This document shows positions 11,679 through 23,699 of a stretch of 64,000 bases of DNA, one piece after another. The stretch lies in the NCBI GenBank assembly GCA_036924285.1, contig JAYKYS010000008.1:23607001-23671000 (forward strand), written 5' to 3'. The translations under genes were made by a program, and so were the position numbers. The stretch comes from Asterella californica. Lineage: Eukaryota; Streptophyta; Marchantiopsida; Marchantiales; Aytoniaceae. Position 1 is the first letter of the stretch. Each line of letters opens with the position of its first letter. The notes beneath the pieces were generated by a model. That model worked only from the letters and a program-made list of their open reading frames with translations. It was not told where the DNA came from and searched no databases.

Positions 11679-13657
11679 ATGGCGGGTTCTCTCAATGGGG
11701 GTGCCCCGAAGTATGATGCACCATACTACAGTCAGAACGAGCGCTCAAAGAGAAGAAGATGGTGCCTGGTGCTCACTGGTCTCGTAGTGTTGGTGGTCCT
11801 CATCTGCGCCATTGCAATCCCCGTTTCTATGAAGAAAGGTAACAAAGACGACGAAGACGACGTAGGAAATAGTGACAGGAGCCGTTCCCCCGACGCCCTC
11901 GAGAGAGCTTGCAACCAAACCAGGTTTTATGACGTGTGTATAGAGTCCCTCAGAAGTATGCCCAACGCCGACTCTTCGAATCCACAAGCCTTTGTGAAGC
12001 TTGCAGTTTTGGCAGCTTCCAAAGGAGTGTCTGAGGAGCTGAGTAAAGCGCAGCAGCTGCTGGAGGAGGCGGCGGAGGATCCAAATCTGTCAGCTGTCGC
12101 TTCCGACTGCGTGGATAACCTCATCGAGTCCCTTGACGAAATCAATCAAACTTTGGACCGGCTGAATGAGTGGGATCTCCTCAAGCTGAAGGAACAGCTG
12201 GGTGATTTGCAAACTTGGATGAGCTCAGCTCTCACCCTCCAGCAGACATGTCATGACGACTTCGAAGACTTGAATGTCACAGGCCCGGCTGCCGACATTT
12301 TCCTCTCGAACGGCACTCATACGGAGAAGCTCCTGAGTAACGCCCTTGCTTTGGTCAACACTCTTAGGACACTCACTAGCGACTTGATCGGCAGGCGTTT
12401 GCTCTCTGACGGAGCCACCACCAGCGAAGATCCTAACGAAGTTTGGGTGAGGCCCCTGCGGAAGCTTTTGCAGTCCACCGAAACTATCACACCGAACGCA
12501 GTCGTCGCTACGGATGGCACAGGTGACTTTACCAGCATCGAGAAAGCTGTGAGGTCCGCCCCTCAAAAAAGTGACGAGAGGTTCGTGATATTGATCAAAG
12601 CGGGAGTCTATGAGGAGAACGTCGAGGTCCCGAAGAATTACTGGAACATCATGTTCATCGGTGAGGGGGAGAACAGGACCCTCATCACTGCAAGCAAAAG
12701 TGTGGTGGGTGATGGAATCACGACTTCGAAGACTGGCACTCTCAGTAAGTAGCTTCCTCTCCTCATTGCCAGAGCTCTGCATTCATCCGACACTCAGCTG
12801 ATGGTTCCAGATTGTTTCAGTACCATCCACTTGAGAATTGCCAAGCTGTGGCTCCAATCGCCTTTCCCAGCTTACTTGGCTTCTCACAAGGGTTTCATAG
12901 AAGCTTACTTGGCAGAGTGCCTGAGTTCTGGTTATTTAGCACGTTTTCTCGTGGTCTTGTGCCTGCAGCTGTTATGGGGAAGGGATTCATAGGGCGTGAC
13001 TTCACAGTGGAGAATACGGCCGGTGCAATCAATCATCAGGCAGTGGCGCTGCGTGTGGCTGGGGATCTGTCGGCTTTCTCGAGGTGCACATTCCTCGGGT
13101 ACCAAGACACGCTATACACCCACACCAACAGGCAGTTTTACAGGAACTGCACTGTTGTAGGCACAGTCGACTTCATCTTCGGCAACGCAGCAGCAGTTCT
13201 CCAGTCCTGCACAATTCTGGCGAGTGTCGGTCTCCCAGGGCAGCAGAACACCTACACCGCACAAGGTCGTACCGATCCGAACCAGAATACAGGACTTTCG
13301 TTCCAACGATGCACTGTCAGTTCGACAGCGAATCTCACAGCGAAGGCCGACGAGTACAAAACGTATCTCGGAAGGCCATGGAAGCCATACTCTGTCACGA
13401 TCTTCATGCAGTCCACTCTCGGCAGCATTATTGACCCTGAGGGCTGGCTTCTGTGGAACGGAGAGACTCAGAATTTGGACACGATTTACTACGCTGAGTA
13501 CATGAACGTGGGTCCTGGAGCTGGAGTTTCCAAGAGGCTTTCTTGGACATACCAGATAACTAACGCGAACGATGCTAGAAAGTTTACTCCCGATAACTTC
13601 ATCGCCGCTTCGACTTGGCTGCCTGCCACAGCAATTGAGTATTCTGGCTCTCTCTAG
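11679..13657 (+). CDS. Pectin methylesterase with PMEI pro-region (type I), 2 exons
   Basis: The model joins exon 1 (11679-12744) to exon 2 (12969-13657) across a GT-AG intron of 224 bp in phase 1, giving 584 residues. The ATG at 11679 is preferred to an upstream GTG at 11583 because it begins a hydrophilic N-terminus. Residues 28-50 form a membrane anchor or signal-anchor after a basic KRRR stretch. Residues about 73-230 are a PMEI-like inhibitor pro-region with paired cysteines (C78/C87, C144/C191). Two dibasic processing sites follow, RRLL (239-242) and RKLL (261-264), both of the type cut by subtilases. The pectinesterase domain is 271-584, with Q379 (QAVALR), Q401/D402 (GYQDTLY), D423 (DFIFGNA) and R491 (YLGRPW) all present, so it looks active. 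Family knowledge: it de-methylesterifies homogalacturonan in the cell wall after the pro-region is removed in the Golgi. Length is normal for type I PMEs. No neighbouring gene suggests a partner. Confidence 0.95.
12745..12968 (+). other. Single intron of the pectin methylesterase gene
   Basis: The donor GTAAGT at 12745 and acceptor TGCAG ending at 12968 join a split Thr codon (A|CT). The junction lies just before the family motif VMGKGF. The intervening sequence breaks the PME reading frame with a TAG at 12750-12752, so it must be removed. Confidence 0.9.
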
Positions 13658-16600
13658 GCGCAGGAACTGGCATATCTCACACTAACAAATCTCGTGTTTG
13701 ATTCCACGTCAGTCTCCGAATAACTGACAGAAACATTCCCGGAGGAATGTTAGTCTACGAGACACATGCCGGGGCGGCTGTGGCAGTGCAAGAGTTTCGC
13801 GGTGGGGTTGTTCGTTCGTTCGGTCATTAGGACCATCTTACATTCCTCAACTCTCAACTTACCGTTCGGGTGAGTGAGGGAGGGAGTTGTCAAACATGAG
13901 CGGCAGAAACTTTCAAATCTCAGTACGAACTTACTCAGCGAAAGTCGAATCTCGAAATTCGTTCGCTCGTTCGTTCGTTCGGTTAATTCCAGCATGCGTC
14001 AGTTTTCACGAGCTTTCGGGGGTCGTCCAATTGAGAGCCTCTAGATCTCGTGAGAGCTTCGAAAGCTCCGCGCAGCTTTAAATGATTGCCACCGACGGCC
14101 GGGTTAGTCGAGGTCGTAGGTGTGTGTCTAGTAGCTAGAATCTACTGGCATGGAGACGGCCACGAGTGTAGTTCGAACCATTGATTGAATCCCATAAGAG
14201 TTAACTGTACAGGTTCCAGGTCTTCGATAGATAGAGCGCGAGACAGCGATTCCATATTGGAAACTCTTTTCTCCTTTTAATTTTTAGCTTCACTTAAAAA
14301 GTTCGTAAGTTAGCACGGGGGAAGAAATTTGAATAAAAACATGTCTCGAGAATTCTTTTCAGTAGATTTCTACCGTCACGATATGTGCTGATCATGCTGA
14401 TCGATTGATTGTTCGCTCAGTAATCTCTGTGAAGCTCAGAAGGATATCTTCTGCAGAATATGACAACGTAGAAGGAGACAGGCAGCTTCAGTGGACACGA
14501 ATGGGAAGAAGGTTCATTTATTAGCTTCCTGTTCGTAAGATCTAGACATTCGACAGCGGTGGAGTGGGACAAATTGCAGTTAAACATGACCACTTCGACA
14601 CTGACATCGATATCCACCATCCGTCTCCATTGAGATCATAATCGATATCCAAATAGTAGGTATTATCCAAATCATATCATATTCGATAATATATTCATTA
14701 TCTAACGGAAACACAGCAGAACCGCATAAAGGGTTACTCGTCAGCAATAGCGATCGGGGCTAACCGGAGTTACCTTGGAAGTTCAACCGCCGGTCTTGGC
14801 AGAATGTCGGTTGAAATTGTAATCAGACGGATCTTTACCGGACTAACGATACCGACAAATTACCCTTCAGTTTTTGTGAACAAGAACCGAATTCCGATCG
14901 AGAAAACCGGTTGTTACCTTTTACTGTGGGAAATTTACAAGTAACTCTAGAATTTCTCCCCGAGCACTCAGTAGTGAGCCGACATCTCTATCTTCTCCGT
15001 ACGCCCCGTTGACTCGGCGGATGTTGCTGATTCTCGCAGCCGGAGAAAATCTGCTGGTCAGGTCATTGAACTGTCTGCTTATCATCATCAGACATCACCA
15101 GTACTACTGTTTGTGAACATGGTGTGTTCATTAAAGTCTAACATAATGGCTGTGACGCATTCTTCAGCTCTCCCATCCGTCAAATTCAAATTCCTGGTTA
15201 CGACTCGGTTCGAGGTGAGATTATTCACGTTAGCCCTGGGCTTAGAATCATCTCGAGATTCTTACGATGATTTTTCTTGAACGACTGACTGACTGACTGG
15301 AATTCTGCGGGGTACTTGCGGAAGGCGGAATTTGGAAGGTGCATTTTGCGGGAACGGAGCACTTTAGATTCGACTCTGACACTCAAAGTGCATTCCGCCA
15401 AGTAGATGCGCTGGTAGTGCGTGAACCAGGCCATGGCACTCTTTTCGCTCTTCTACCGCAGACGTCTGGGAACTCCTCCTCTAAAGTTGTCAGTGCCAGT
15501 GGCAGCCAGCAGGACATGACCAAATTTGCATCTGAAGCACGTTGACTCTTAGAAGGTATCGCGGAAGAGGAAGAGCTTTTCCTTCTTTGCTTGACAGATA
15601 CGCTTCTGCAGGTCAATCTGAGCAAAACAGACACCAGAGATGGGCAGCTTTTTGCTTTGCACCCATTTGTGGCCTGTCACGTTCTGCTCATAAACTTCTG
15701 CTTACGGCCTCTGGGTTACGAAGTGGTATCACATGGGCGGTCATACCGTACCGGGTCCCTGATGGTGTGGGCATCCGGGCGGGCAGGGGCCGCCAAGAAT
15801 TTCCGCGTTGGAGGGAAACTTTCCGGCACTTGCGGAACTACGGACGGTCTTTCGGGTCGGCCGGTCAGTGAAACCGATAATTTTTGAGTAAACCTGTACA
15901 GAATCGAACCATGGTTCGACTATGTGCATGCACTAAAGAAAGAGACATTCGGTAGTCACTCCTCCTACAGTACTATGTCGGTTTTAATAAATACCTCAAA
16001 ATATATTTTTGATAATATTAGCTAGTCAATATAGGTATAAAAGTGTAGAATATGACAACTCATTAATTTATAATAAAGATCTGAATAAATTATGATGATA
16101 TGGATTCATAAAGAACAGTTTAATATAAAGAATATCCACAGTCAAGAAATAAGAGCAAGTTTTCACTGTATGCATACTAGATAAATTTACCGAACGAGTT
16201 CAAACAGTCAATACCTTAAGTTTGTTAGTTGCTGAAAGCAGAGTAGAAAGTGAAAAACATATCAAGTGTAATGTTTTAGAACTATTTATTATTTTTCAAT
16301 ATTTTGAATTAAACTCAATTTTCTTAACTAATGAAGGGAGTGATTTAAATTGATCTCGTTACATAAAAGGTAAAACAGATATTAGATTTATATAGTAAAA
16401 ATACCAAATACAATTTGATTATATAAATTTAGAATTTAATAACAGTGTGACAAATATCCCAATGTCGTAGATGAAGTAAAGAGCTCCCTATGGTGACTTC
16501 GACGGTAAGACACAAGTTCGACAATAAAAGTCAAGTTTGCACGTTAATAAGATACGAACATAAGGAAAATGTACGTACATATATCATCTACTTGAAGATC

Positions 16601-16839
16601 ACAAGAGAATTCTGACAAGTAGAAATATGGTCTTTGACTAGTTATCAAGTCTGAGTTCTTAAGATTAGATTAGAAAAATGTAAAGATTTTGTATTAGAAC
16701 CAAAATAATAACACACATGGACCTCATAGAAACTTCAAGTACAGTAGCTATCCATCCGATGCTGCTCCAGCAATGAAACAAACAGCAAGGAAACAAAGAT
16801 AACAAGTGAATATCTTCCCCCACGGCATTGTACATCGAA
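13658..16839. other. Intergenic: PME 3' flank then AT-rich DNA
   Basis: The first 400 bp likely include the PME 3' UTR. GC-richer DNA at 14720-15100 (several AACCGG-like words) and 15280-15870 has only overlapping short ORFs with no recognisable product. DNA after 15960 is AT-rich. Confidence 0.4.
13963..13982. repeat. (TTCG/CTCG)n microsatellite
   Basis: Five consecutive CGTT/CGCT tetramers lie in the 3' flank of the pectin methylesterase gene. A short related run occurs near 13811-13822. Confidence 0.8.
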
Positions 16840-17165
16840 TTTTATTTTTTCTTATCGGAAAACGTGTAAGAGTTGTATACAAGTGTTATAATAAGTTATT
16901 ATTGAAAATTAAATTTCTATATAACTGATATGAGTTTTCAACACGTCATGACATAACCAACAAGTGAGACACTATCTAACGCTGGGGTATAAGTCCAGAG
17001 ATTGGTTTAGCAAAAGACATCATTTCATGTTCACATTAATTTATGTTATAACACATTAATTTATGGTCTAGTTAACTCTTCCCGCCGGAAGGGTTAGGAC
17101 ATAAATTAATCTACACTTAGAAAGCTCTCTAGCTTTCTTAGTGTACATGAGATTAATATGCATCC
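16840..17165. repeat. LTR-like dispersed repeat, copy 2
   Basis: Homologous in order and spacing to 8731-9050, with moderate divergence. Both contain GGGGTATAAGT followed about 40-70 bp later by palindrome A. They could be solo LTRs of one family or copies of a non-autonomous element. Confidence 0.45.
17055..17165. repeat. Two-part palindrome copy (A, B-like, ATATGCAT)
   Basis: A lies at 17055-17110 (TTAATTTATGGTCTAG..CTTCCCGCCGGAAG..complement). B-like at 17112-17146 is TACACTTAGAAAGCT with its complement. Then AATATGCATCC follows. The arrangement mirrors the 8.96-kb copy. Confidence 0.7.
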
Positions 17166-19715
17166 CAAATGAGCGTCGATTCAAAGAGACAAAAATAACA
17201 CGCAATAATAGTCTTAAAAATTTTCTAAATAGTTCGCTGTACATCATGACTTTTGGAGAGATCATTTTGTGAAAAAGATAAATTCACTCTGTGGAGTAAG
17301 CAAAGTCTTATATGCTTAATGTTGACATGCGCAAGAGAGCACAGTTGACAAGATATCTTGATTTGAAATATAAAATATAAATAGTTCTAAGGTGAAGGTA
17401 ACACATGGACTCTAAGAAGAGAAAACCTGTAAGTTAAGTGAGTTGAAACTTCATTCTTTCTATTATAAATACAAGACTCCTCCACGAATAAAAAGAATTC
17501 TCTTTAATACATACTAATTTAGGAGCTCACCCTTCCAAGAATTAAGTCATAAAGTAATTGGGCATGCAAATACCTTATAAATATATACAAGTCAGTGGAT
17601 AGATCAGCTCATCTAAGATCAAGCTAATTCTCAAGTCAAGTGAGTTCTCTCTCAAGTCAAGAGACAACATAAGTTCAGAACGTGAATATCTCACTAAATG
17701 CAGATAATGCAGGACTTGGGTGTATCTCTTCCATGTAATCAAGTTTGATCAACTAAGAATAAGATATCTAGATAGTAATTTATTTACAAAGTGAGGAGCC
17801 AATTGGGGTATACATCGATAATAATTGCATTCATATTAGTGATGGATGGTTTTATTGGGCCGATGCCCTATTGAAGGATCGACCCCAAGTCTCTCTAGGT
17901 AAGAGACTTGTGGGGTGACCACTAGACTAGCTAGAAGTCCAATGCGTCAAAGCACCTGGCGAGTATCAAGACAGGGCGATTCTTCTTCATGAGGCAATAG
18001 AATTGGCTATGATACTTCGAATATTGCGTAAGGATGTATGCGAAATCCCAAAATCATGACAGAAGGAAATGCATGAGTAATATGGAATTTTTCTTTATAA
18101 AGAAATAAAGCACTAATTTAGTAATTTCTAGTTCTAATACTCACAAGAGAAAATGTTAGTGATATCGATAGATCAACCAGGACTTGATGAATAACTAACA
18201 AGTATGAAGATAGTGTGATGCTGCATAATCATGTCATAACTGGACCAAACTGTATGAAAGAATTCAGAACTCATGACATAACACTATATGAGGAATATGA
18301 TGCTCTACGTGATTATTATGCATGCAACATGGGTTTTTGCCACGAGGAACGAAGAGGACAAGCTGGAAATTAGGGTAAAAAATCACTTTCATTACTGGTT
18401 ACAATTGTCACTCCAAGGAAAAAGATAACGTTGTATGATATGAAAAAAGTAACTAGAGAATCTAGAGAAATACAAATGTAACAAATTAAAGAGAGGACCA
18501 TGAATTTTAAGAGATCAAGGTGATACTCCGGGACAGAAAGTTAATTTGTACTTCTAAAAATACTAACTCTATTGTAGACCACCGGTGATATTTGTTCGAG
18601 ATAAAATAACATAAATTAATTCTCTATTTCTAAAAATATAAAGTTTACTGCACCTGGATGCATAAGCATCAAAATAAGATAATATAACTGTAAGTACTGC
18701 AAGAAGCATTGCTCCACTTGCGAAATATAAAAAGTGGAGTACTTCATAAAAATGTGTTCTCACTTTTATTTTCTGTTTTGTTTATATTCAATTTATAGAT
18801 TATTGAAAGAAATAAAAAACAAAACAAAAACTGTGTTATGAAACAGCAATGCAGGTTCTCATTGGTCCGTGCCCAAAAAAAACTTTAATGTTTTAAAATA
18901 ACTGCTATTGAACATCAGCTAAGTGATTATGCACGCATACTACTACTAGATTACAGTTTCAGTACATATAAGCAAGAAGGTTAAATCAAGATACAGATTG
19001 TAAGGAATTGAGTTGGCCAGAACCTTTCGAGTCTTATCGCAAATAATATCCATAGCTAAAGAGTAGATGTTGGCAAACACCCAGTGGTCAGATTAATAGG
19101 ATAGAGCTTGTGAAGACTAAATCAAATTGCATGTATAAAATTATCTTCTTAGAGCATCTCTAGCGGAACTTCTCTATCTCATACTCTGACGTTATTTTGA
19201 ACTTTGAAGTATAGTTCTTCCCGTGGGTACTGTATATTAAACTCTAACCTGGAAGCTTAGGCGTCAATTAAATCCTTATTCTAGAGTTTCTTATGCTGTA
19301 TCATTATGTGTTTCTTAGAACTTGTGATTTTTATCGTTACTAGTATTTTCTGTTGAAAATAGAGTTTATCGCTAAAGAGAACCATCTCTGATAACGCAAA
19401 AAACACGATATAGTGAGATCACGGGTCGTGTATATTATATTGACAGTTCTGTTATTATAATGAGATTCATAGAAGATTTTTTTAGCCACTCAAGGCAGGA
19501 TCGGAGCAGCTTTTGTGATTGGCTGATGATGATAGTGATGAGATGTTCGTCACAATTCTGTTAAAGTATCACTCCTCTAACATTGATTCACCATGAATCT
19601 CGCGGATGGTGGAATTCGTGCCTAAACCATAAAGAACAAAATATATTCTTGAACGTAGAAAATTCATGCTTACCAATACTACAAAGCCCCATCCGCACGT
19701 AGTCGGGGCAGCGTG
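17166..19715. other. AT-rich intergenic with one SINE-like head
   Basis: A TATA-like TATAAATATATAC at 17576-17588, followed by several TCAAGTCAAG repeats (17630-17665), resembles an LTR or leader. The SINE head lies at 17847-17945. No gene is seen. Confidence 0.35.
17847..17945 (-). mobile_element. tRNA-like SINE head, third type
   Basis: On the minus strand, CTAGCTAGTCTAGTGGTCA (A-box region, about 17934-17916) is followed by GGGGTCGATCCTTC (B box, about 17886-17873). The arrangement resembles Glu/Asp-tRNA-derived SINEs. No other copy is seen here and the ends are uncertain. Confidence 0.4.
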
Positions 19716-20543
19716 CAGCAATTGGCTTGATCATACCCCGAGTACGTTTCTTGCGTTTGATCACACCTCTGAAAACATATTCTCGCTTGATCTTACCCCT
19801 GACTGGCAAAGAACAGTGGTCCCGGTTTGAGATGACATGTCAGACTCACAAGCCACGTCCATGTTGATGTGTCAGAGCGGTACTTGTTCGCTATCGGTCT
19901 CTCGCCGGTATTTAGCCTTGGAAGGAATTCACCTCCCGAAACATTCCGAAACAGCACGACTCGTAAATAGCACCTCGTGGAGCAGCAGGGTCCGGTCCGA
20001 CGGGGTTCTCACCCTCTCTGACGCTCTTTTCCAGGGGACTTAGGCCAGGTCCGCCGCAAAGACACTTCTCCAGATTACAACTCGTGTCGCCGAAACGACA
20101 TGATTTTCAAGCTGGGCTTCTCCCGGTTCGCTCTCCGAATCCTTGTTAGTTTTTTTTCCTCCGCTTGGTGATATGCTTAAACTCAGCGGGTAGTCTCGCC
20201 TGATCTGAGGTTAGTGTCGTTCCGATAAATCAACAACCTGAGAGAGAATATGACAGTTTGAAAGACCCACCTTTTAAACCTTCAAACCGCTCCAGTCTTC
20301 TTCGACTCACAGAGGTCTCTTTTCCCGAAACTTTCCTGTATATATGATCTTCTTACATGCGTTGCCGTTATTTACACATCAGCATGGACGTGGCTTGTGA
20401 GCTGACATGTGCAATGCGACATGTCATCACAAACCGAGACCACTGCTCTTTGCCAGTCAGGGGTAAGATCAAACGAGAACATGTTTTCAGGGGTGTGCTC
20501 AAGCGCAGGAAACGTACTCGAGGTATGATCAAGCCAATTGCTG
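19716..20543. mobile_element. Long-TIR element carrying a 26S rDNA fragment
   Basis: Imperfect inverted arms of about 157 bp (19716-19872) and 170 bp (20374-20543) enclose about 500 bp. The arms share blocks such as CAGCAATTGGCTTGATCA, GTACGTTTC, CTGACTGGCAAAGA and ACAAGCCACGTCCATG. The right arm has a short extra segment near 20402-20416. Each arm holds three spaced copies of a GYTTGATCNYACC motif (left arm near 19724, 19757 and 19788). The inner part contains the first 343 bases of a 26S rRNA gene on the minus strand. No transposase is present, so it would be non-autonomous, comparable to gene-capturing MULE-type or foldback elements. Confidence 0.7.
19878..20220 (-). pseudogene. 5' end of 26S rRNA gene, decayed fragment
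   Basis: Read on the minus strand, it matches the start of plant 26S rRNA, including the region used for the universal ITS4 primer (20159-20178) and the landmarks CTACCCGCTGAGTTTAAGC, CCCAGCTTGAAAATC, GAGAGGGTGAGA and GACCGATAGCGAACAAGTACCG. It stops at the last of these. A deletion has removed most of the near-invariant TAGTAACGGCG stretch near 20125-20140, and many conserved bases are changed, so it is not functional. No 5.8S or remaining 26S sequence is adjacent. Some ITS2 may extend from 20221 toward 20370 but is not recognisable. Confidence 0.92.
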
Positions 20544-21089
20544 GGCAGCGTGGGGTCGAGTCTTCGGCCAGGAGGTCTCAGTCCGTGCAAGGTAAGTCGC
20601 TTTTGGCGACAGAGAGCTCCACTGCAAAAAAGAGTCAGAAACAATTTGTTTCGCGTGACTAACCCACTTCTTGCTTCGGAACCCAAAAGAACGGACCAGT
20701 ACACTACACAAGATTACTATTTCTCATTTGAACTACTCGGGTTACGCCGTTATATTACATGATATCAGTATCAAACTTAGAACTTTGATCTGGACAAACG
20801 GTGGTAATAACATGGGAAGGAAAATATAAGTAACACTTATAGCAAGGTATTTTTAAGTTAAACCATTGTGAAACGTCGATCACCTTGGACTGTAGTGCAC
20901 CGTATGTGTTGAAGACATGGTTTAGCATTTAGCGATAACATCGTTGTAAAGCGGAAGACATAGCAAGGAGAGGACCTATGAGATCAAGAGATGGTCGAAG
21001 AGTTGGCGGTGAGAGATGAAATCTTTGTGAAGAATCCAAGTGAAAAAAACGAAGTCATTTTGTTTCTTTTTTTGACGTCGAGCCACAAA

Positions 21090-21590
21090 TGATGGTTATC
21101 ATTCGTCCTTCTGAAGACTTTGAAGTCCAAGCTTGCATATGGATTGCAAAAATGTTGTCAAAAATTGATGTTGGTTGTCACTCATAACACTACAATAAAG
21201 TTCACGTAGAATGGTGGTGACCAAAACATGCATCTTCAAATGCTTCAGATGTGCTCTTGTACACTGATTACATTTCAAAGAACATGTTTTGGGAGAAAGA
21301 TCCAAAATATGATGAAGAAGGTGACTGGATAGACATTTTCACACATGCTTATGAAAATGACAAGAACCATCAACAATCCGTTGTTTCTCAACTGTGCTCA
21401 AGAGTAGAACATGTAGAAGATGTCAATTCTTCCAATTGTTGTAGAGAACTGAATCTTCACTACAATCAGACTAAGTGTAATTATCATCTGGTGGTTGTTG
21501 ATTGGAAGGAACATGACCTAGAAGCACAATATCCATGCATGGTACAACTGAGGAAGAGGAACTATGAAGCGAGGGTGTGGAACTAGGTTT
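21090..21590 (+). other. Unidentified coding remnant
   Basis: Two broken stretches of one frame read IIRPSEDFEVQACIWIAKML, then after a stop VEWW, and then from 21251 LLYTDYISKNMFWEKDPKY and EGDWIDIFTHAYENDK to a stop at 21584. The Trp- and Asp-rich pattern looks like real decayed protein sequence, not chance, but I recognise no family. It is possibly transposon-derived. Confidence 0.35.
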
Positions 21591-22264
21591 GACAGGAGGA
21601 AAAGGTACATGAAGAAGGTGCACATGGCTAGATCTCATAGAACATACAAGTTAACAGCTTTCTCAACAGTCTCAGTGTCCATATTGAGATATGGCATATG
21701 GCAAGAACGTACCATAGCCGCGTGGACTTTGATCACATCACGACCACTGCCAACAACCTCACCATGACAACGAACATAAGAGGACATGGAAAATATTGTG
21801 CCGATACCAACGACATTGTCGTGATGTGAATTATTTCACATAGTAAATAATTCACCTTTCTATCCGAAGTTAGACTCTCTAAGTCAAGACCAGACCTAGA
21901 GAAGTCAAAGTTGGAGGAAGTGAGCATTCAAAAATCCAAAATTCCACGACGAAGGTCTCATAACGCTGATCACCGTGGTATGTTAAAAAGTTTCAAACGG
22001 AATTGCAAGCAAAAAGTTATTTGGAGTTCTTTCACAAGATTTCTGATACCGAGAAATGTATCATAAATCTTAATGAGTTCAAAATTTGTGTTTTCGATTT
22101 TTCTCATGTAGATTGTAGTGTGTAGTATATGTTTGCATCTTGAAATGTACAAAAAGATCACGTCTAGAGATAATTATGATAGTTCTTGTTAGTGAAGGGA
22201 AGTTAAAATAGACCGTTTTATTAGCATATCAGCTTAGAAACTGGCCCCTAGAACCAGTTGTGAG

Positions 22265-22420
22265 ATTGGCTTCCTTGGGTAGCTGAGTAAACTTGTAGGG
22301 AGGAGGTCTCAGGATCAATTCCTCTCAAACTCACAACCGACTTGGAGTAGGTTGGTCTCTTCGGAGGAATATGTGAGACACCAAGTTGCCTAAGAGCAAG
22401 ACACTAGATGTCCCTTAAAC
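22265..22420 (+). mobile_element. tRNA-like SINE head, second type
   Basis: TTGGGTAGCTGAGTAAAC (22274-22291) resembles a Pol III A box. The segment CAGGATCAATTCCTC (22310-22324) resembles a B box, with tRNA-like spacing. The body after 22330 is unrelated to a tRNA. No second copy is found in the window, so the 3' limit is a guess. Confidence 0.4.
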
Positions 22421-23699
22421 GTATCGTGAATGCGGGACGTCTATCTTTGCACTAGTGCAGTCACCTAGTGTGGATGCTAGAGGGAGGTTACCACCGGATT
22501 TCAAAATGGATTTTATGCTAGAGGACTAACTCCCCTTTGGGGTGTCGGGATAATTAGTATGAATTCGATGCGGTCCTCTAAGTCCTAAGGTAGCGATATG
22601 GCATCAAAGATACTTCAAGTCGGTACAATGTAGAAAAATAAAGATCTCCTCATGTGATTTACTTGGGTCAAAATATCAATTCGGACTGATACCTGAGGAG
22701 ACACTTATGACATTTTGAAGTTCAAGGGGGCCGGAGAATGACAACGGTGATAACTCGGGCTCTACGTGTCAGAACAAGGTGATTCCGGTGGTCAGAGGTA
22801 GCCGTGGTGGAGTTACTTTGGATGGAGGTGTCACAAGTTGACTGTTCGATCAACTCGGCAGCCGTCCGTACATAAGAGTTGGCGAAGGCTTGTGAACTAG
22901 TCCTCTTACGTGTCGAAATTTTATAGATGACGGTGAGGGTCGTGTAGGGAGGAGGAAAACCCAGAGGAAGTGTACTCCAGAGAGAGGAGATTGCAGGGGT
23001 ATTATCAATTATCGTATATCAAAGAAGACTATCAAGTGAAAAGAAGAATCGAAGAGCTAGGAGAGAAGCTTACAGAGCTTACGACTAGAGAAGAATTTCT
23101 GACTGGAGATAACTTTTGGCATTGAGGAATTTGAGAGGAGAGGACAGAAACGAGTAGAGAGGAGACTTACAACTTGTATAAGCATCAATTTGAAAATAAG
23201 AAGCTTCTAGGTGAACGCTGGTGCTTCACATGAGCAATTTTCTGAAATTCTGTTCCTGAATGTGAGATTTTCAATCTGGGTGATTTGGAGTTGAAAACGT
23301 ACGAGCGTATCGTGTGTTTTGTTCAGATCTAGAACGTGGTGAAGTGTTTTCTTGCGATCCGTATTCCGTGTGTGATTTTTTCGTCTTGCTCTTCACGATC
23401 GTATCACAACTAGAAGGTTCCGTCCTTCTCAAGAAACTCTCGTCTCGACAACGTCCACGCCGTTGAAGAGGATAAACTTATCACCAATAGAATGTCAAGC
23501 AGTAGATGCGACAATCTCTCCAACCTAGACAAACATGTGAATAGGTCAAAAGGAAGAAGATGATAAAAAAAGATGCAACATTGAGAGATATAATGAACAA
23601 TAACGATAGACTTGAGGAAGTATCTGTTTCGTATCCAAGAACTAATATTGCGAGAGGGCTCGTCCTCTGCATACACGTCAATTCAAACTCGAAAAAGTT
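22421..23699. other. Intergenic of mixed composition, no gene seen
   Basis: The region 22430-23000 is GC-richer and purine-rich, with an LSU-like word near 22581 that is treated as chance. Short minus-strand ORFs at 23410-23717 lead into the dyad array. Confidence 0.35.

Noticed and set aside
12225..12782. 185-aa minus-strand ORF
   Set aside because: It is antisense to the conserved PME exon 1 and matches no known protein.
15542..15887. Overlapping 109-aa and 98-aa ORFs in a GC-richer patch
   Set aside because: They overlap in different frames, have no family motif and no splice context; GC-rich DNA lowers stop frequency.
15891..15925. GAATCGAACC / GGTTCGA words resembling a tRNA B box
   Set aside because: The words are a short inverted pair with no matching A box or cloverleaf nearby.
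22581..22599. GTCCTAAGGTAGCGA, the heart of a conserved organelle LSU rRNA site (I-CeuI target region)
   Set aside because: Flanking bases do not continue the 23S match on either side, so a 15-base chance or decayed hit is more likely than a plastid rDNA insertion.
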